Shown here: piece by piece, positions 53,395-63,088 of the stretch
Layout of the letters: each line of letters opens with the position of its first letter
Position numbering within the stretch: the stretch's first letter is position 1
NCBI RefSeq assembly: GCF_041860085.1
Contig: NZ_CP124747.1
Coordinates: 682,001-746,000 of the forward strand
Source: Schlesneria sp. DSM 10557
Lineage (GTDB): Bacteria > Planctomycetota > Planctomycetia > Planctomycetales > Planctomycetaceae
Reading direction: 5' to 3'
Length of the DNA stretch: 64,000 nt
The notes under the pieces: generated by a model
The model's input: the letters and a program-made list of their open reading frames with translations, nothing else
What the model was told of the DNA's origin: nothing
Database searches by the model: none
Translations under genes and position numbers: made by a program

Positions 53395-53814
53395 ATGAGT
53401 CGTGCCCTTGGTCTGTTGGCCGCAGTTGCTGTTGTTTTTTCAGCTGTTTCTTCGGTCGAAGCCGGCCGTGGCTGCCGCAACGCATGCCGTCCTGCCCGAG
53501 TTCACCATCACCGAGCTCGTTGCTGTCCAGCACCGACCTGCGCAGCACCAGCAGTAAGCTGTGCCGCTCCAGTTGCAACCTGCAACAGCTGCTCAACCGT
53601 TAGCGCTGTTCCAACCTGCAGCAACGGCTGCAGCTCCACCACCGTTGTTTCGGGCGGCTGCCCAGGTGGTTGCAGCGCTGCTCCAGCAACCGTCATCTCG
53701 ACCGGTTCACCTTCGTACGCCGCTCCTGTCCAGAACGCTCCAGCTCCTCCAGCTGAAGCTCCAAAGCCAGCCGACGCTCCGAAGCCAGCTGAAGCTCCAG
53801 CTCCAGCTCAGTAA
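53395..53814 (+). CDS. Small secreted Cys-rich, Pro/Ala-repeat protein
   Basis: A 139-residue exported protein. The signal peptide is residues 1-23 (LGLLAAVAVVFSAVSSVEA). The mature part has about 14 Cys, many as C-x(2-4)-C or CC pairs between residues 27 and 95, which suggests disulfide cross-linking. The C-terminal 30 residues are a PAEAPKPAD-type repeat encoded by near-repeats of GCTCCAGCTGAAG. ATG 53395 has GGAG 8 bases upstream. It may be a cell-wall or surface protein; no family is recognised. A strong terminator follows. Confidence 0.7.
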   Translation: MSRALGLLAAVAVVFSAVSSVEAGRGCRNACRPARVHHHRARCCPAPTCAAPAVSCAAPVATCNSCSTVSAVPTCSNGCSSTTVVSGGCPGGCSAAPATVISTGSPSYAAPVQNAPAPPAEAPKPADAPKPAEAPAPAQ

Positions 53815-53843
53815 TTTCCGCATCGCAGGAATGACTGAAATTC

Positions 53844-53887
53844 AAAGGGTTCGTACTGAATACTCAGTGCGAGCCCTTTCTTTTTTT
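53844..53887 (+). terminator. Strong intrinsic terminator after the Cys-rich gene
   Basis: AAAGGGTTCGTACTGA (from 53844) pairs with TCAGTGCGAGCCCTTT (to 53879) over 16 positions with two G-T wobbles. It is followed by CTTTTTTT up to 53887, the classic rho-independent form. Confidence 0.85.
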
Positions 53888-53933
53888 ACTTGTTGCCAGC
53901 AAATTGAACGGAAAACCCAATTACGGAGGATTC

Positions 53934-54701
53934 ATGCTCGAGTACGTCCAAACCGCAGAAGAAGCCGCACGACGCGCGGGCCATGTTTTGAGGGCCTGGT
54001 CTTCAAAGTTCACTGTTCGAGAGAAAAGTCGATCGAATCTGGTGACCGAGGCGGATGAAGCTGCGCAAGCGGCGATCTTCGATTTTATTCGGGGACGGTA
54101 CCCGCAGCATGCCTTCTGTGGCGAAGAAGGGCTGTCGGTGACCGACACCGACTCTCCGTATCGGTGGGTCATCGATCCCCTCGACGGAACAACCAATTAC
54201 GTTCATGGCTTTCCGTATTACTGCGTCTCGATCGGTCTGGAATGCCGCGGCGAAGTGATTGTCGGCGCCGTGTTCGATCCTGTGCACGATGAGATGTTTC
54301 TGGCGGTCAGAGGGGAAGGGGCCAGTCTGAACCGACGTCCGCTACGGTGTTCGGGGGTGACGGAGTTGTCACAAGCGCTCCTCATTGCCAGCCTGCCCGT
54401 CGCAACGACCGGATCCGAGGATGCCGTCCGCCGCTTTCTCAATGTGCTCCCCCACGCTCAGTCCGTACAAAGAACCGGGTCTGCGGCACTCAACCTCGCC
54501 TATATCGCCGCGGGACGACTCGAAGGATTCTGGTCCACCAGCCTGAAGCCATGGGATATGGCTGCGGGAATTCTGCTGGTGGAAGAAGCGGGCGGACGTG
54601 TTTCCAAGATTGATGGATCCCCGTTCCAGCTCGAACAGCCGAACCTGCTCGCGACAAACGGTTCTGGAATTCACGACGAGTTACTACCGATTCTCGTGTG
54701 A
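53934..54701 (+). CDS. Inositol monophosphatase family protein
   Basis: A 255-residue Mg-dependent phosphatase of the inositol monophosphatase/SuhB/CysQ superfamily. The metal-binding motifs are FCGEEGLS, DPLDGTTNYVHGFP and, near the C-terminus, LKPWDMAAGILLVEEAGG. The length fits the family (250-270). The frame opens at 53904 (TTG), but ATG 53934 has GGAGG about 5 bases upstream and begins the usual N-terminal helix. It could hydrolyse myo-inositol phosphates, fructose-1,6-bisphosphate or 3'-phosphoadenosine phosphate; sequence alone does not decide. Confidence 0.9.
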   Translation: MLEYVQTAEEAARRAGHVLRAWSSKFTVREKSRSNLVTEADEAAQAAIFDFIRGRYPQHAFCGEEGLSVTDTDSPYRWVIDPLDGTTNYVHGFPYYCVSIGLECRGEVIVGAVFDPVHDEMFLAVRGEGASLNRRPLRCSGVTELSQALLIASLPVATTGSEDAVRRFLNVLPHAQSVQRTGSAALNLAYIAAGRLEGFWSTSLKPWDMAAGILLVEEAGGRVSKIDGSPFQLEQPNLLATNGSGIHDELLPILV

Positions 54702-54938
54702 TCCTGCCAGCGGATCTCAGTTTGGCAGTAACCCGCTTGAGTTTCTCCAGGTATGGACCAGCAGCGCTCGTATGCGGGCTCGCTCCGGCTCGCATACTCT
54801 TTAGCTCGTTGAGACAGCCCGAGCCGTGACTTAGTGGGACGACACGTGCATCCGAATTCCAATTGCGTACGGGCTCGAAGCCATGGGACTGAACAGAAAA
54901 CCTGCGTTGAAACAGCCGTGAGGCAACTTCGCAACCTG

Positions 54939-55346
54939 CTACAGAATTCCTTCGCCCCATTCCTCCTCAGCAGGCTCTACGGGAATCTCTTCAGGGACCG
55001 GGGCAGGGGGAGCAACCAGTTCACTCTCTGGTTTAGCGCCGGCTGCCTTGATCTCAGGCTCCTGGTCGCGCGCGATTGCCGGCTTAATGATCGTGGCGGC
55101 AGGCCGCGTTGGCTGAGGTGGAGTTGGTTCGATTCCGAAATCAATCGGACGTCGCTCGACATCGCTGGGGCGCTGGAGTGGACGAGGTGTCTGGATCCGT
55201 TCCGACACGATCTGCATCCAGCGATCGGGTTGGCAGTCACACTGAAGCGACGTGATCTCGCCCCCGAGCTTGCGTTCGCGTCCACACTGCGAGCATCGCC
55301 AGGTTCTTCTGACATCTCCTGCGGTTTTGTAACCAGGCCCTCGCAT
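54939..55346 (-). CDS. Hypothetical zinc-ribbon protein with a Pro/Glu-rich tail
   Basis: A 135-residue protein. The N-terminus has WRCSQCGRERKLGG and, after a short strand, LQCDCQPDRWMQ, a CxxC...CxC set that looks like a small zinc ribbon. The rest is low-complexity (Pro, Glu, Ala, Arg). There is no signal peptide or membrane helix. It lies antisense to an open plus-strand frame (54834-55577), but the Cys pattern and composition favour this strand. It converges on the inositol-phosphatase gene and is divergent from metG. The function is unknown. Confidence 0.6.
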   Translation of the reverse strand: MRGPGYKTAGDVRRTWRCSQCGRERKLGGEITSLQCDCQPDRWMQIVSERIQTPRPLQRPSDVERRPIDFGIEPTPPQPTRPAATIIKPAIARDQEPEIKAAGAKPESELVAPPAPVPEEIPVEPAEEEWGEGIL

Positions 55347-55606
55347 CCTTCGACACCTTTCACATCAATATTTCAATCCGTCGCCGGGATGCCGATCGCT
55401 GGCACCGAGATTCCCGTCGGCATCCCGGCTCATGACTGCAGCCCCCCCGAACGTCCACTTGAATTCGCTTCGGGTTTCAGGGAAACGAAGGATATCAAAC
55501 GGAAACAGTCAGGTCTCTACCCGTTGTTCGAACCTGAAATTAGAATAGCTTGTCATAGAATACTGATTCGGCTCTGACAAATCAAAATTCCTCAAACGGA
55601 CATTGC

Positions 55607-57673
55607 ATGACATCACGTCGCATGCTTGTGACTTCGGCATTGCCCTACGCCAATGGCCACATCCACTTGGGCCATCTCGTTGAGTACATCCAGACAGACA
55701 TCTGGGTTCGCTTCCAGAAGCTGCGCGGCCACCGGTGCATCTACATTTGCGCTGATGACACGCACGGCACCGCGATCATGATCCGTGCCCGACAGGAAGG
55801 CCGTAGCGAAGCTGCGCTCATTGCTGATATGCGTGAATCGCATCTGAGAGATTTCACAGGGTTTGGAATTGCTTTCGACAATTACGGCAGCACGCATAGC
55901 GACGCGACGCGAAAGATTTGCCACGAGGTCTGGGCCGCGCTGCGGTCTGCTGGGCTCATTGTGGAAAAAGACGTGTCCCAACTCTTCGACCCTGTCGAGA
56001 AGACCTTTCTCGCCGACAGGTTCGTAAAGGGAACGTGTCCGAAATGTCACGCCCCCGATCAATATGGCGACAACTGTGAGAAATGCGGATCGACGTACAG
56101 TCCTGCCGATCTCATCAACCCCGTCAGCACGCTCTCAGGAGCCACGCCTGAACTGCGTACCGCCAAACACCTGTTTGTCGAGATTGAGCAACTGCGAGAC
56201 TGGCTGACGGAATGGACTCAATCCGGTGATCATCTGCAGGACGAAGTTGCGAATTACCTGAAGGGACACTTTCTCGGCGAACCGTTACGGAACTGGGACG
56301 TCTCGCGACCTGCCCCGTACTTTGGTTTTGAGATCCCCGACAGTCCGGGGAACTACTGGTACGTCTGGTTTGATGCCCCGATCGGGTACATCGGGTCTAC
56401 CGCAGAATGGTGCGAACGTACTAACGAGAATCTTGATGACTGGTGGAAGAATCCCCAAACGGAAATTCACCATTTCATTGGTAAGGACATTACTTACTTC
56501 CATACCCTCTTCTGGCCCGCCATGTTGAAAACGGCGGGACTTAACCTGCCGAAAAAAGTCCACATTCACGGTTTTCTCACCGTGAACGGCGAAAAGATGT
56601 CAAAATCCCGCGGGACGTTCATCCAGGCGTCGACGTACTTGCAGACGCTCGATCCGGCCTATTTGCGTTACTACTACGCCTCGAAGCAGGGATCACGTCT
56701 GGACGATCTGGATCTCAACCTCGAAGAATTTGTCAACAAGGTCAATTCGGATCTGGTCGGCAAGGTGGTCAACCTGGCAAGTCGCACCGCTCGATTTGTC
56801 GAAGCGACCGGATTGTCAGAGGTCTATCCCGACGACGGCGGGCTGTTCGCAGAGGGCGCCGCTCAGTCTGAAGCCATTGCCTCAGCTTACGAAGCGTGTG
56901 ACTTCAACGCGGCCATGAGAACCATCATGGCACTGGCAGACCGGGCAAATCAGGATGTCGAACAGACGGCCCCGTGGACGCTCAAGAAGGATCCCGGCAA
57001 GGCTGCTGAACTGCAGCAGGTCTGTACGGTGACACTCAATCTGTTTCGGCAGATTGTCGTGTACCTTTCCCCCGTCTTGCCGTCGCTCGCAGAGCAAGTC
57101 GGCAAGTTATTCCAGCAACCGATTACGAATTGGAACGATGCTCAGACGCCGCTGCTTGGAACGCGGGTCTCGAAGTTTGAACACCTTATGAAGCGAGTCG
57201 AACTCGCACAGGTCAATGCCATGATTGAAGCCGGTCAACAGTCCGTCCCCGAAACCGCAGGTGCCGCACAACCTGCTGAGTCCGCACCGGTCTCGCAGTG
57301 GAACGATGGTCCCGAAGCGCTCGCCCACGAACCGCTCCTTGCCGAACATTGCACCATCGACGACTTCACGAAGGTGGATTTGCGGGTCGCTCGAATCGTT
57401 GCAGCGAACGCCGTCACCGGCGCCGACAAATTACTGCAACTCACCTTGAGCATGGGTGGCGACGGGACGCGAAATGTCTTCGCAGGAATCAAGAGTGCCT
57501 ATGCCCCAGAAGATCTGATTGGACGTCTGGTCATTTTCTGCGCTAACCTCGCGCCCCGAAAGATGAAGTTCGGAGTCAGCGAAGGAATGGTCCTCGCCGC
57601 AGGCGCAGGGGGAAAAGAGATTTACCTGCTGAATCCGGACAGCGGAGCCAAGCCGGGCCAGCGAGTTCACTAA
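55607..57673 (+). CDS. metG: Methionyl-tRNA synthetase (MetG) with a C-terminal tRNA-binding domain
   Basis: A 688-residue class I synthetase that charges tRNA-Met. The HIGH-type motif is HLGH (about 20-23) and the KMSKS motif is KMSKS (about 330). A zinc knuckle CPKC...CEKC lies near 143-163. The C-terminal 110 residues ([14 protein letters not shown]...GMVLAAG) form the EMAP/Trbp111-like domain that dimerises and helps bind tRNA. Length and order match the E. coli-type enzyme. It is followed by a strong terminator, so it is likely monocistronic. Confidence 0.97.
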   Translation: MTSRRMLVTSALPYANGHIHLGHLVEYIQTDIWVRFQKLRGHRCIYICADDTHGTAIMIRARQEGRSEAALIADMRESHLRDFTGFGIAFDNYGSTHSDATRKICHEVWAALRSAGLIVEKDVSQLFDPVEKTFLADRFVKGTCPKCHAPDQYGDNCEKCGSTYSPADLINPVSTLSGATPELRTAKHLFVEIEQLRDWLTEWTQSGDHLQDEVANYLKGHFLGEPLRNWDVSRPAPYFGFEIPDSPGNYWYVWFDAPIGYIGSTAEWCERTNENLDDWWKNPQTEIHHFIGKDITYFHTLFWPAMLKTAGLNLPKKVHIHGFLTVNGEKMSKSRGTFIQASTYLQTLDPAYLRYYYASKQGSRLDDLDLNLEEFVNKVNSDLVGKVVNLASRTARFVEATGLSEVYPDDGGLFAEGAAQSEAIASAYEACDFNAAMRTIMALADRANQDVEQTAPWTLKKDPGKAAELQQVCTVTLNLFRQIVVYLSPVLPSLAEQVGKLFQQPITNWNDAQTPLLGTRVSKFEHLMKRVELAQVNAMIEAGQQSVPETAGAAQPAESAPVSQWNDGPEALAHEPLLAEHCTIDDFTKVDLRVARIVAANAVTGADKLLQLTLSMGGDGTRNVFAGIKSAYAPEDLIGRLVIFCANLAPRKMKFGVSEGMVLAAGAGGKEIYLLNPDSGAKPGQRVH

Positions 57674-57702
57674 ATTGATGAGCCCATCGGCGTGTAGATT
57701 GC

Positions 57703-57734
57703 GGACCAGAGTCGAGCAGGACTCTGGTCCTTTT
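57703..57734 (+). terminator. Intrinsic terminator of metG
   Basis: GGACCAGAGTC (57703-57713) and GACTCTGGTCC (57720-57730) form an 11-bp perfect stem around the loop GAGCAG, followed by TTTT. It lies 30 bases after the metG stop. Confidence 0.85.
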
Positions 57735-57774
57735 CTCTGCCCCCAGTTCCCCCAATAGCAAAGTCCTCATCGCC

Positions 57775-58365
57775 ATGACGAATCGCCCCATGGAGTCAGA
57801 GAAATTTCGTTGTCCCTGGGCGCAGGCGGATGAGTACGTCGCCTATCATGATCAGGAGTGGGGAGTTCCCGTCCACGATGATCGGTTACTGTTTGAATTC
57901 CTGATCCTGGAAGGAGCCCAGGCGGGGCTGAGCTGGATCACAATTCTCAAGAAACGCCCCGCCTATCGCCGACTGTTCGATGATTTCGATCCCGCTGTCG
58001 TCGCAGGGTATGACGAGGCCAAGTTCGAAAGTTTGATGAGCGACGCCGGAATCGTACGAAACCGGCTGAAGATTCAATCGGCAATTGGCAACGCGGCCGC
58101 CTTTCTGGAAGTCCAGCAGGAATTCGGTAGTTTCGATCGCTTCATCTGGGATTTTGTCGGCGGTCAGCCTTTGCAGAACCGGCGTCAATCTCTCGCCGAT
58201 GTCCCGGCGAGTACTCCCGAGTCGGATGCCATGAGCAAATCGCTCAAAAAACGTGGTTTTCGATTTGTCGGGACCACGATCTGTTACGCGTTTATGCAGG
58301 CGGTCGGTATGGTGAACGATCATCTGGTGACCTGCTATCGCCATCGTCAGCTTCACCCAAAATAA
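57775..58365 (+). CDS. tag: DNA-3-methyladenine glycosylase I (Tag)
   Basis: A 196-residue base-excision enzyme that removes 3-methyladenine from DNA. The N-terminal RCPWA, YHDQEWGVPVHDD and LILEGAQAGLSW are diagnostic of the Tag family, as is the helix-hairpin LKKRGFRFVGTTICYAFMQAVGMVNDH. The C-terminal His/Cys pattern fits the structural zinc site of known Tag. The length matches (about 190). ATG 57775 follows the metG terminator, so it probably has its own promoter. Confidence 0.95.
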   Translation: MTNRPMESEKFRCPWAQADEYVAYHDQEWGVPVHDDRLLFEFLILEGAQAGLSWITILKKRPAYRRLFDDFDPAVVAGYDEAKFESLMSDAGIVRNRLKIQSAIGNAAAFLEVQQEFGSFDRFIWDFVGGQPLQNRRQSLADVPASTPESDAMSKSLKKRGFRFVGTTICYAFMQAVGMVNDHLVTCYRHRQLHPK

Positions 58366-58823
58366 GATTCACCTCGTGAATGATTCTGTTGCCGAGTGGG
58401 CTGTCTGCATTCGCAGAGGCAATCCGCAGAGGCACTGATGAGAGCTGTCCGGCAACCGGTTGCTTCTGATGAAAGGCACCCCCTGCTAAGCCCGGAATGA
58501 GCGTGAGGTGGATCAGCCGTCGACTAAGGGCCGTCATGCGGTTTCGGAATTTGAAGAAATATTCTCGCAACGACGGCGCGAGAGCCGCACCTGTGCACCT
58601 CTGTGCACAACGCTTCCTCTGAACGATCCGAGCAGCACATCGCGGACGTAAAGGGCTGCATTCCCGCATCGCGTCTGCGACCCGCAATTTTTGCCTGCGA
58701 TAGTATCCGGATTATTGAAGGGGTACGATTTTCAGCAGTGATCACTCAACTTACACCTGCCGATGTGCGATGGCCGACCAAATTCGGCCCAAACCGCTCA
58801 GAGGCATTTCTTAGGAGACATGA
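58366..58823. other. Intergenic region with an operator-like palindrome
   Basis: About 460 bases without a gene; a minus-strand frame across it (58292-58687) overlaps tag antisense and lacks a ribosome site. It contains the 7-bp inverted repeat at 58592-58609 and should contain the promoter of the gene at 58824. Confidence 0.4.
58592..58609. promoter_or_regulatory. 7-bp inverted repeat upstream of the SnoaL-like gene
   Basis: TGTGCAC (58592-58598) and GTGCACA (58603-58609) are perfect inverted copies separated by CTCT, about 215 bases before the start at 58824. The arrangement is that of a binding site for a dimeric regulator; the regulator is not known. Confidence 0.35.
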
Positions 58824-59789
58824 ATGACGATCAAACGTTGGACTCCTGTGGCAGGAAGCATTCTCCTGCTGGGGGTGGGAGTCTTTGAGTCGACCCGGTG
58901 GCAGACCGCTCATTCGCAGGAAAAGCCCAGCTCGCAGCAGAAGCCTCTCACCACGACCTCTGAACCCATCGTGGAAACGCTGAAAGCACTGGCGCTGAAA
59001 TTCGAAAAGGCATTCAACGCGGGTCGTGCGCAGGAGATTGTGACGCTGTTCGCTCCGACGGCGGAAGTGATCGATGAAGAGGGTGACGTCATTCAGGGCC
59101 GCCCCGCCATCGAGGCCAGATTTGCGGAGTCATTCAAGAGTTACCCAGAGGCACAGATTCAGATCGAAGTAACGTCAGCGCGGCAGTTGAATCCGTTTCT
59201 GGCGATCGAAGAGGGGACCAGCACCCTGACACTGGAACCGGCAGAGCCTCCGGTTCGAAACCGATATACGGTGATCCACGTTAAGAGCGACGGCGTCTGG
59301 CAATTCGCCAGTGTCCGGGATTTTCCGGCTGAACAACTGGAAACAGCTCACGACCACTTACTGCAGCTCGGCTGGTTGGTGGGCCAGTGGGTGGATGAAA
59401 GTCCCGAAGGGCGTGTCGAGTCCACCGTGCGGTGGTCAGAAGACAAGAACTATCTGTTGCAGGAATACGTTGCTCGAAATCGCAATGGGCGCGAGCTACG
59501 GGGAGTGCAGCGGATCGGCTATGACCCCCTGCGAAAGACCATTCGAGCGTGGGCCTTTGATCACAGCGGTTCGTTTGCCGAATCCGTCTGGACGCCTGTC
59601 GAAGGTGCCTGGGTGATTGCTGCAGAAGGAGTCACGGCGGCAGGCCTTTCTGCGCATGCCACGCGGGTTCTGACGCCATTGACGACCGACTCGTATCAGC
59701 TTGATTCCTCAGGGCAGGTTGTCGGTGGGGAGAGGCTGCCCGATTCGTCGATTCGTGTCGTCCGCCTGCCTCCCCGACCGGCTGAGTAG
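58824..59789 (+). CDS. Exported SnoaL-like (SgcJ/EcaC-type) protein
   Basis: A 321-residue protein with an N-terminal hydrophobic stretch (VAGSILLLGVGVFES), probably a signal peptide. Residues 50-175 form a SnoaL-like/DUF4440 cone fold (LKFEKAFNAGRAQEIVTLFAP, IQGRPAIEARFAESF, VIHVKSDGVWQFASVRD), often annotated as SgcJ/EcaC-type oxidoreductase. The second half (GWLVGQWVDESPEGRVEST, then Trp-rich strands) is a lipocalin-like domain frequent in the same planctomycete proteins. ATG 58824 has AGGAG 6 bases upstream. The enzymatic role is not established. Confidence 0.75.
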   Translation: MTIKRWTPVAGSILLLGVGVFESTRWQTAHSQEKPSSQQKPLTTTSEPIVETLKALALKFEKAFNAGRAQEIVTLFAPTAEVIDEEGDVIQGRPAIEARFAESFKSYPEAQIQIEVTSARQLNPFLAIEEGTSTLTLEPAEPPVRNRYTVIHVKSDGVWQFASVRDFPAEQLETAHDHLLQLGWLVGQWVDESPEGRVESTVRWSEDKNYLLQEYVARNRNGRELRGVQRIGYDPLRKTIRAWAFDHSGSFAESVWTPVEGAWVIAAEGVTAAGLSAHATRVLTPLTTDSYQLDSSGQVVGGERLPDSSIRVVRLPPRPAE

Positions 59790-59867
59790 TCACGTCAGTT
59801 TGACGACTTCCCGATGATTGAACGGACGATTCCAAGTACCCCGAAAATCAACTCAAAGAGCATGACT

Positions 59868-61842
59868 ATGAATCATCGAGCGTTTCCTCAGTGGCTTCGC
59901 TATGGGTTAACAACGGTCCTCATTTTTTCCATCGCGGGAGCCGGCCCGGCTCTTGGGCGTGGAGGAGGCGGTCGAGGTGGGGGATTCGGAGGCGGAGGAG
60001 GCGGTTTCCGCGGCGGAAGCCCGGGAGGGTTTGGAGGCGGAGGTGGACGCGGCTTTGGAGGCGGAGGCGGAGGTGGACAATTCGGCGGGGGGTCGACCGG
60101 CGGGCGGTAATTTTGGGGGCGGAAACTTTGGGGGCGGTGACCGGTCCTTCGGAGGTGGAGTTGGCGGCGAAAGACCCATCGGTGGAGGCAGCTACGGGGG
60201 CGGATTTGGTGGAGGACGTCCTGGCGAATTCGGTGGTGGAATCAACCGTCCCTCCATCGGCAGTGCACCGTCATTCGACCACAATTTTGGCGGGGCCGGC
60301 CGGGGGTCCATTCCGATTGACGCTGGCGGCATAGGGGGCAACCGGGGAATTGGATCGCGTGATGGCATCGGTTCCGGAGTCGGAATTGGGTCGAAGGGAG
60401 GATTTGGCGAGCGCCCGTTGACCGGTAATGACGGAGGGCTCGGCAATCGAGGTGCACGTTTACCTGGTTTGGATCAAGGAGGGTTCGGTTCAAGACTTCC
60501 CAATCAAGGGGCGGGACTGCAGGACCGGATGTCAAATCACCCCCGGTCGACAGAAGACCGGCGATCTGATCTGAACCAGCGAATGGCCAATGGTCGTCAG
60601 GACTGGCAGAACCACATTCAAAATCGGCAACCCGGCAACTACGATCACTTCAACGGACGCCACGAGGACTGGCAGAACTTCACCAACTCCTATCACTACC
60701 ACTATGGAGCGTGGTACCACGGCTGCTGGCATGGAGGCTGGTATGGAGGATTTGGCTGGGGCAACTGGAACAATCTCTGGAACCGTTACCCTGTCGCGGC
60801 AGCCTTCGGACTGACGGCCTGGGGAATCAATCGCATGGCCTACGGATTCGGGTATTTCCCCTACGTGAACCCCTACTACACCCCCGCGATCGTTGGGACG
60901 GCCGGCTACGATTACTCGCAGCCCCTCGTGAGTTACGCTGACAGCGATCCGGGCACGGGATTCGGTACGTCAGTCCCATCCGGCGGTACGGTCGCAGATT
61001 CGGGAGTGAGTGATTCTGCAATCGGAGTAACGAATTCACAGCCTTCGCCTGACGATCCCGGTATGACGGCCTTCAGCAGTGCGCGCTCTTCGTTCTATAA
61101 CGGCGACTATCCATCAGCTCTCAAGTACCTGGACACGACACTCAAGACGATGCCGCGTGATGCAGTCGTGCATGAATTTCGAGGTCTTGTTCTCTTCGCC
61201 ACGAAGAGTTACCCCGAAGCGGCCGCCGCCATCTACGCTGTTCTTTCCGCAGGCCCCGGCTGGGATTGGGCCACGATGATCAGCCTCTATCCCAATGTGG
61301 ACGTCTATACGCAGCAACTTCGACAACTTGAGGCATTCACAAAATCAAACCCAGACTCGCCGGACGGACATTTTCTGCTCGGGTATCACTACCTGACGAC
61401 CAACTTTCCCGAGGCTGCCGGGAAGCAGTTTGCACTTGCAGCGAAATTGCTTCCAAACGACCGGCTGCTCTCGCAACTCGTCAGTATGACCAGCCCGACT
61501 GATGCGGCGAAACCCGCTGAGACAGTTACCGCACCGACTCCTATCCCACCTGAAAAACTGCTGACGACAGATAAACTGGTGGGATCCTGGAAGGCAAGCG
61601 GCAACGGGGCAGACTTCACACTCGAGATGACAAAAGAAGGAAAGTTCGTCTGGACCTGCGTGCGAGGTAAGGACACCCAGACCGCGAAAGGGGTGTTCGC
61701 CGTTGATCAGAACAATCTCGCCATGCAGCCCGACACCGGAGGGACGATGCTGGCAGAAATTGATTTTCAGAGTTCCGCGCAGTTCAACTTCAAGATGATT
61801 GGCGGCGATGCCAATGATCCAGGATTGAACTTCACCAAGTAA
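59868..61842 (+). CDS. Gly-rich exported TPR protein, split by a frameshift at a G6 run
   Basis: The signal peptide and a Gly-rich tract read in one frame from ATG 59868 to a TAA at 60108. The continuing Gly-rich tract, Trp/His/Tyr-rich middle and C-terminal TPR-like part read in the +1 frame to 61842. Removing one G from the run 60087-60092 joins them as one protein of about 657 residues. It has a signal peptide (30), Gly-rich region (30-190), Asn/Trp/His/Tyr region, TPR-like helices (about 400-530) and a final lipocalin-like strand domain. It is either a real break, a sequencing error in G6 or a rare recoding site. The function is unknown. Confidence 0.7.
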
Positions 61843-61867
61843 CCCGCACGTGATCCCGACCACTGCG

Positions 61868-61914
61868 CGCTGAAGTGGCTTCCCTTACGGGTGCTGCTTC
61901 AGCGTCATTTTTTT
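61868..61914 (+). terminator. Intrinsic terminator after the Gly-rich gene
   Basis: CGCTGAAG (61868-61875) pairs with CTTCAGCG (61897-61904), with further pairing inside the loop, followed by TCA and seven T residues to 61914. It lies 26 bases after the stop at 61842 and separates it from the convergent cysA. Confidence 0.75.
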
Positions 61915-61953
61915 GGTGGCGCCTTCCGAACGCGAGGAAACCGATTCTTCCTG

Positions 61954-63021
61954 TCAGATCGAGTAATCCGGCGCCGGTGGCATGAAGACACGAACCCTTC
62001 GAGCGGCAACATACACCCGGTCACCGGGATTCAGTCGTAATTCGGCATACCTCTCGAGATTCAGGTCAACATTCAACGCCAGACCGAACTGTTCCGAGAA
62101 GACACGCACTTTGGCGACCGAACCGGCCGGATTCACCTGCATGACCCGGACTTCCAGACTCGAGGTCCCGCAGGGGGCGTGGGAGATATCGAGTTCGTGA
62201 GGACGGACGTAAGCCGTCGCGATTCGGGATTCGGCATGCGGGTACTCGGGATACTCGATGTTGAGTGCCCCCAGCATGGCCATGCCGTTCTCGACACGGC
62301 CGTGGAACACGTTCACGTTGCCGAGAAAGTCCATTACAAACGGTGTCGCGGGATGGTCGAAGACCTGCTGAGGCGTCCCTGCTTGCTCGATGTGACCGGA
62401 CTTCATAACGACGACGCGATCAGCCACTTCGAACGCTTCTTCCTGGTCGTGCGTGACGAAAACCGTCGTCAGATGAATTTCATCATGGAGTTGTCTGAGC
62501 CATTGGCGAAGTTCCTGTCGGACCTTGGCATCGAGTGCGCCGAATGGTTCGTCGAGCAACAGAATTCTGGGCTGCACCGCCAGAGCACGAGCGAGGGCGA
62601 CACGTTGCCGCTGACCTCCTGACAGTTGCGAAGGGTAGCGTGAGTTGAGGCCTTCCAGACGAACGAGGTGCAAAAGTTCGTGGACCCGCTTTTCGATTTC
62701 CGAGTTCGGCCGATGGCGGACCCGCATCCCGAAAGCGACGTTCTCAAACACCGTCATGTGGCGGAACAGGGCGTAGTGCTGAAATACGAATCCGACCTGC
62801 CGGTCTTTGGGCGATTGCTGAGTGACGTCTTCATCCTGATACAGGACAGTGCCACTGTCGGCTGTCTCTAGACCCGCAATGATGCGAAGCAGTGTCGTCT
62901 TGCCCGAACCAGACGGACCTAACAACGCGAGCAACTCGCCACTGGGCGCTTCCAGACTGACGTCGTCGAGTGCGGTGAAATTCCCGAATTTCTTGATTAG
63001 GTTCTTGACGACGATGCTCAT
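61954..63021 (-). CDS. cysA: Sulfate/thiosulfate ABC transporter ATP-binding protein (CysA)
   Basis: A 355-residue ABC ATPase that energises sulfate import. Walker A is GPSGSGKTT (about 34-42), the Q-loop [12 protein letters not shown], signature LSGGQRQR, Walker [15 protein letters not shown] and switch His in [10 protein letters not shown]. The C-terminal TOBE-type domain (about 240-355) includes [12 protein letters not shown], typical of CysA. The frame is open upstream to 63180, but ATG 63021 begins the conserved [13 protein letters not shown] segment. It lies 67 bases after cysW on the same strand, the usual cys order. Confidence 0.92.
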   Translation of the reverse strand: MSIVVKNLIKKFGNFTALDDVSLEAPSGELLALLGPSGSGKTTLLRIIAGLETADSGTVLYQDEDVTQQSPKDRQVGFVFQHYALFRHMTVFENVAFGMRVRHRPNSEIEKRVHELLHLVRLEGLNSRYPSQLSGGQRQRVALARALAVQPRILLLDEPFGALDAKVRQELRQWLRQLHDEIHLTTVFVTHDQEEAFEVADRVVVMKSGHIEQAGTPQQVFDHPATPFVMDFLGNVNVFHGRVENGMAMLGALNIEYPEYPHAESRIATAYVRPHELDISHAPCGTSSLEVRVMQVNPAGSVAKVRVFSEQFGLALNVDLNLERYAELRLNPGDRVYVAARRVRVFMPPAPDYSI

Positions 63022-63088
63022 GAGACAATCCGGTGGAAGAGGAAGTACGAGAAGAGTTTTCTTGCGGAGGCTGTTTCTGCGAAACCGA

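Noticed and set aside
54834-55577. 247-residue plus-strand open frame
   Set aside because: It is antisense to the zinc-ribbon gene, whose CxxC...CxC pattern and Pro/Glu-rich tail are more protein-like.
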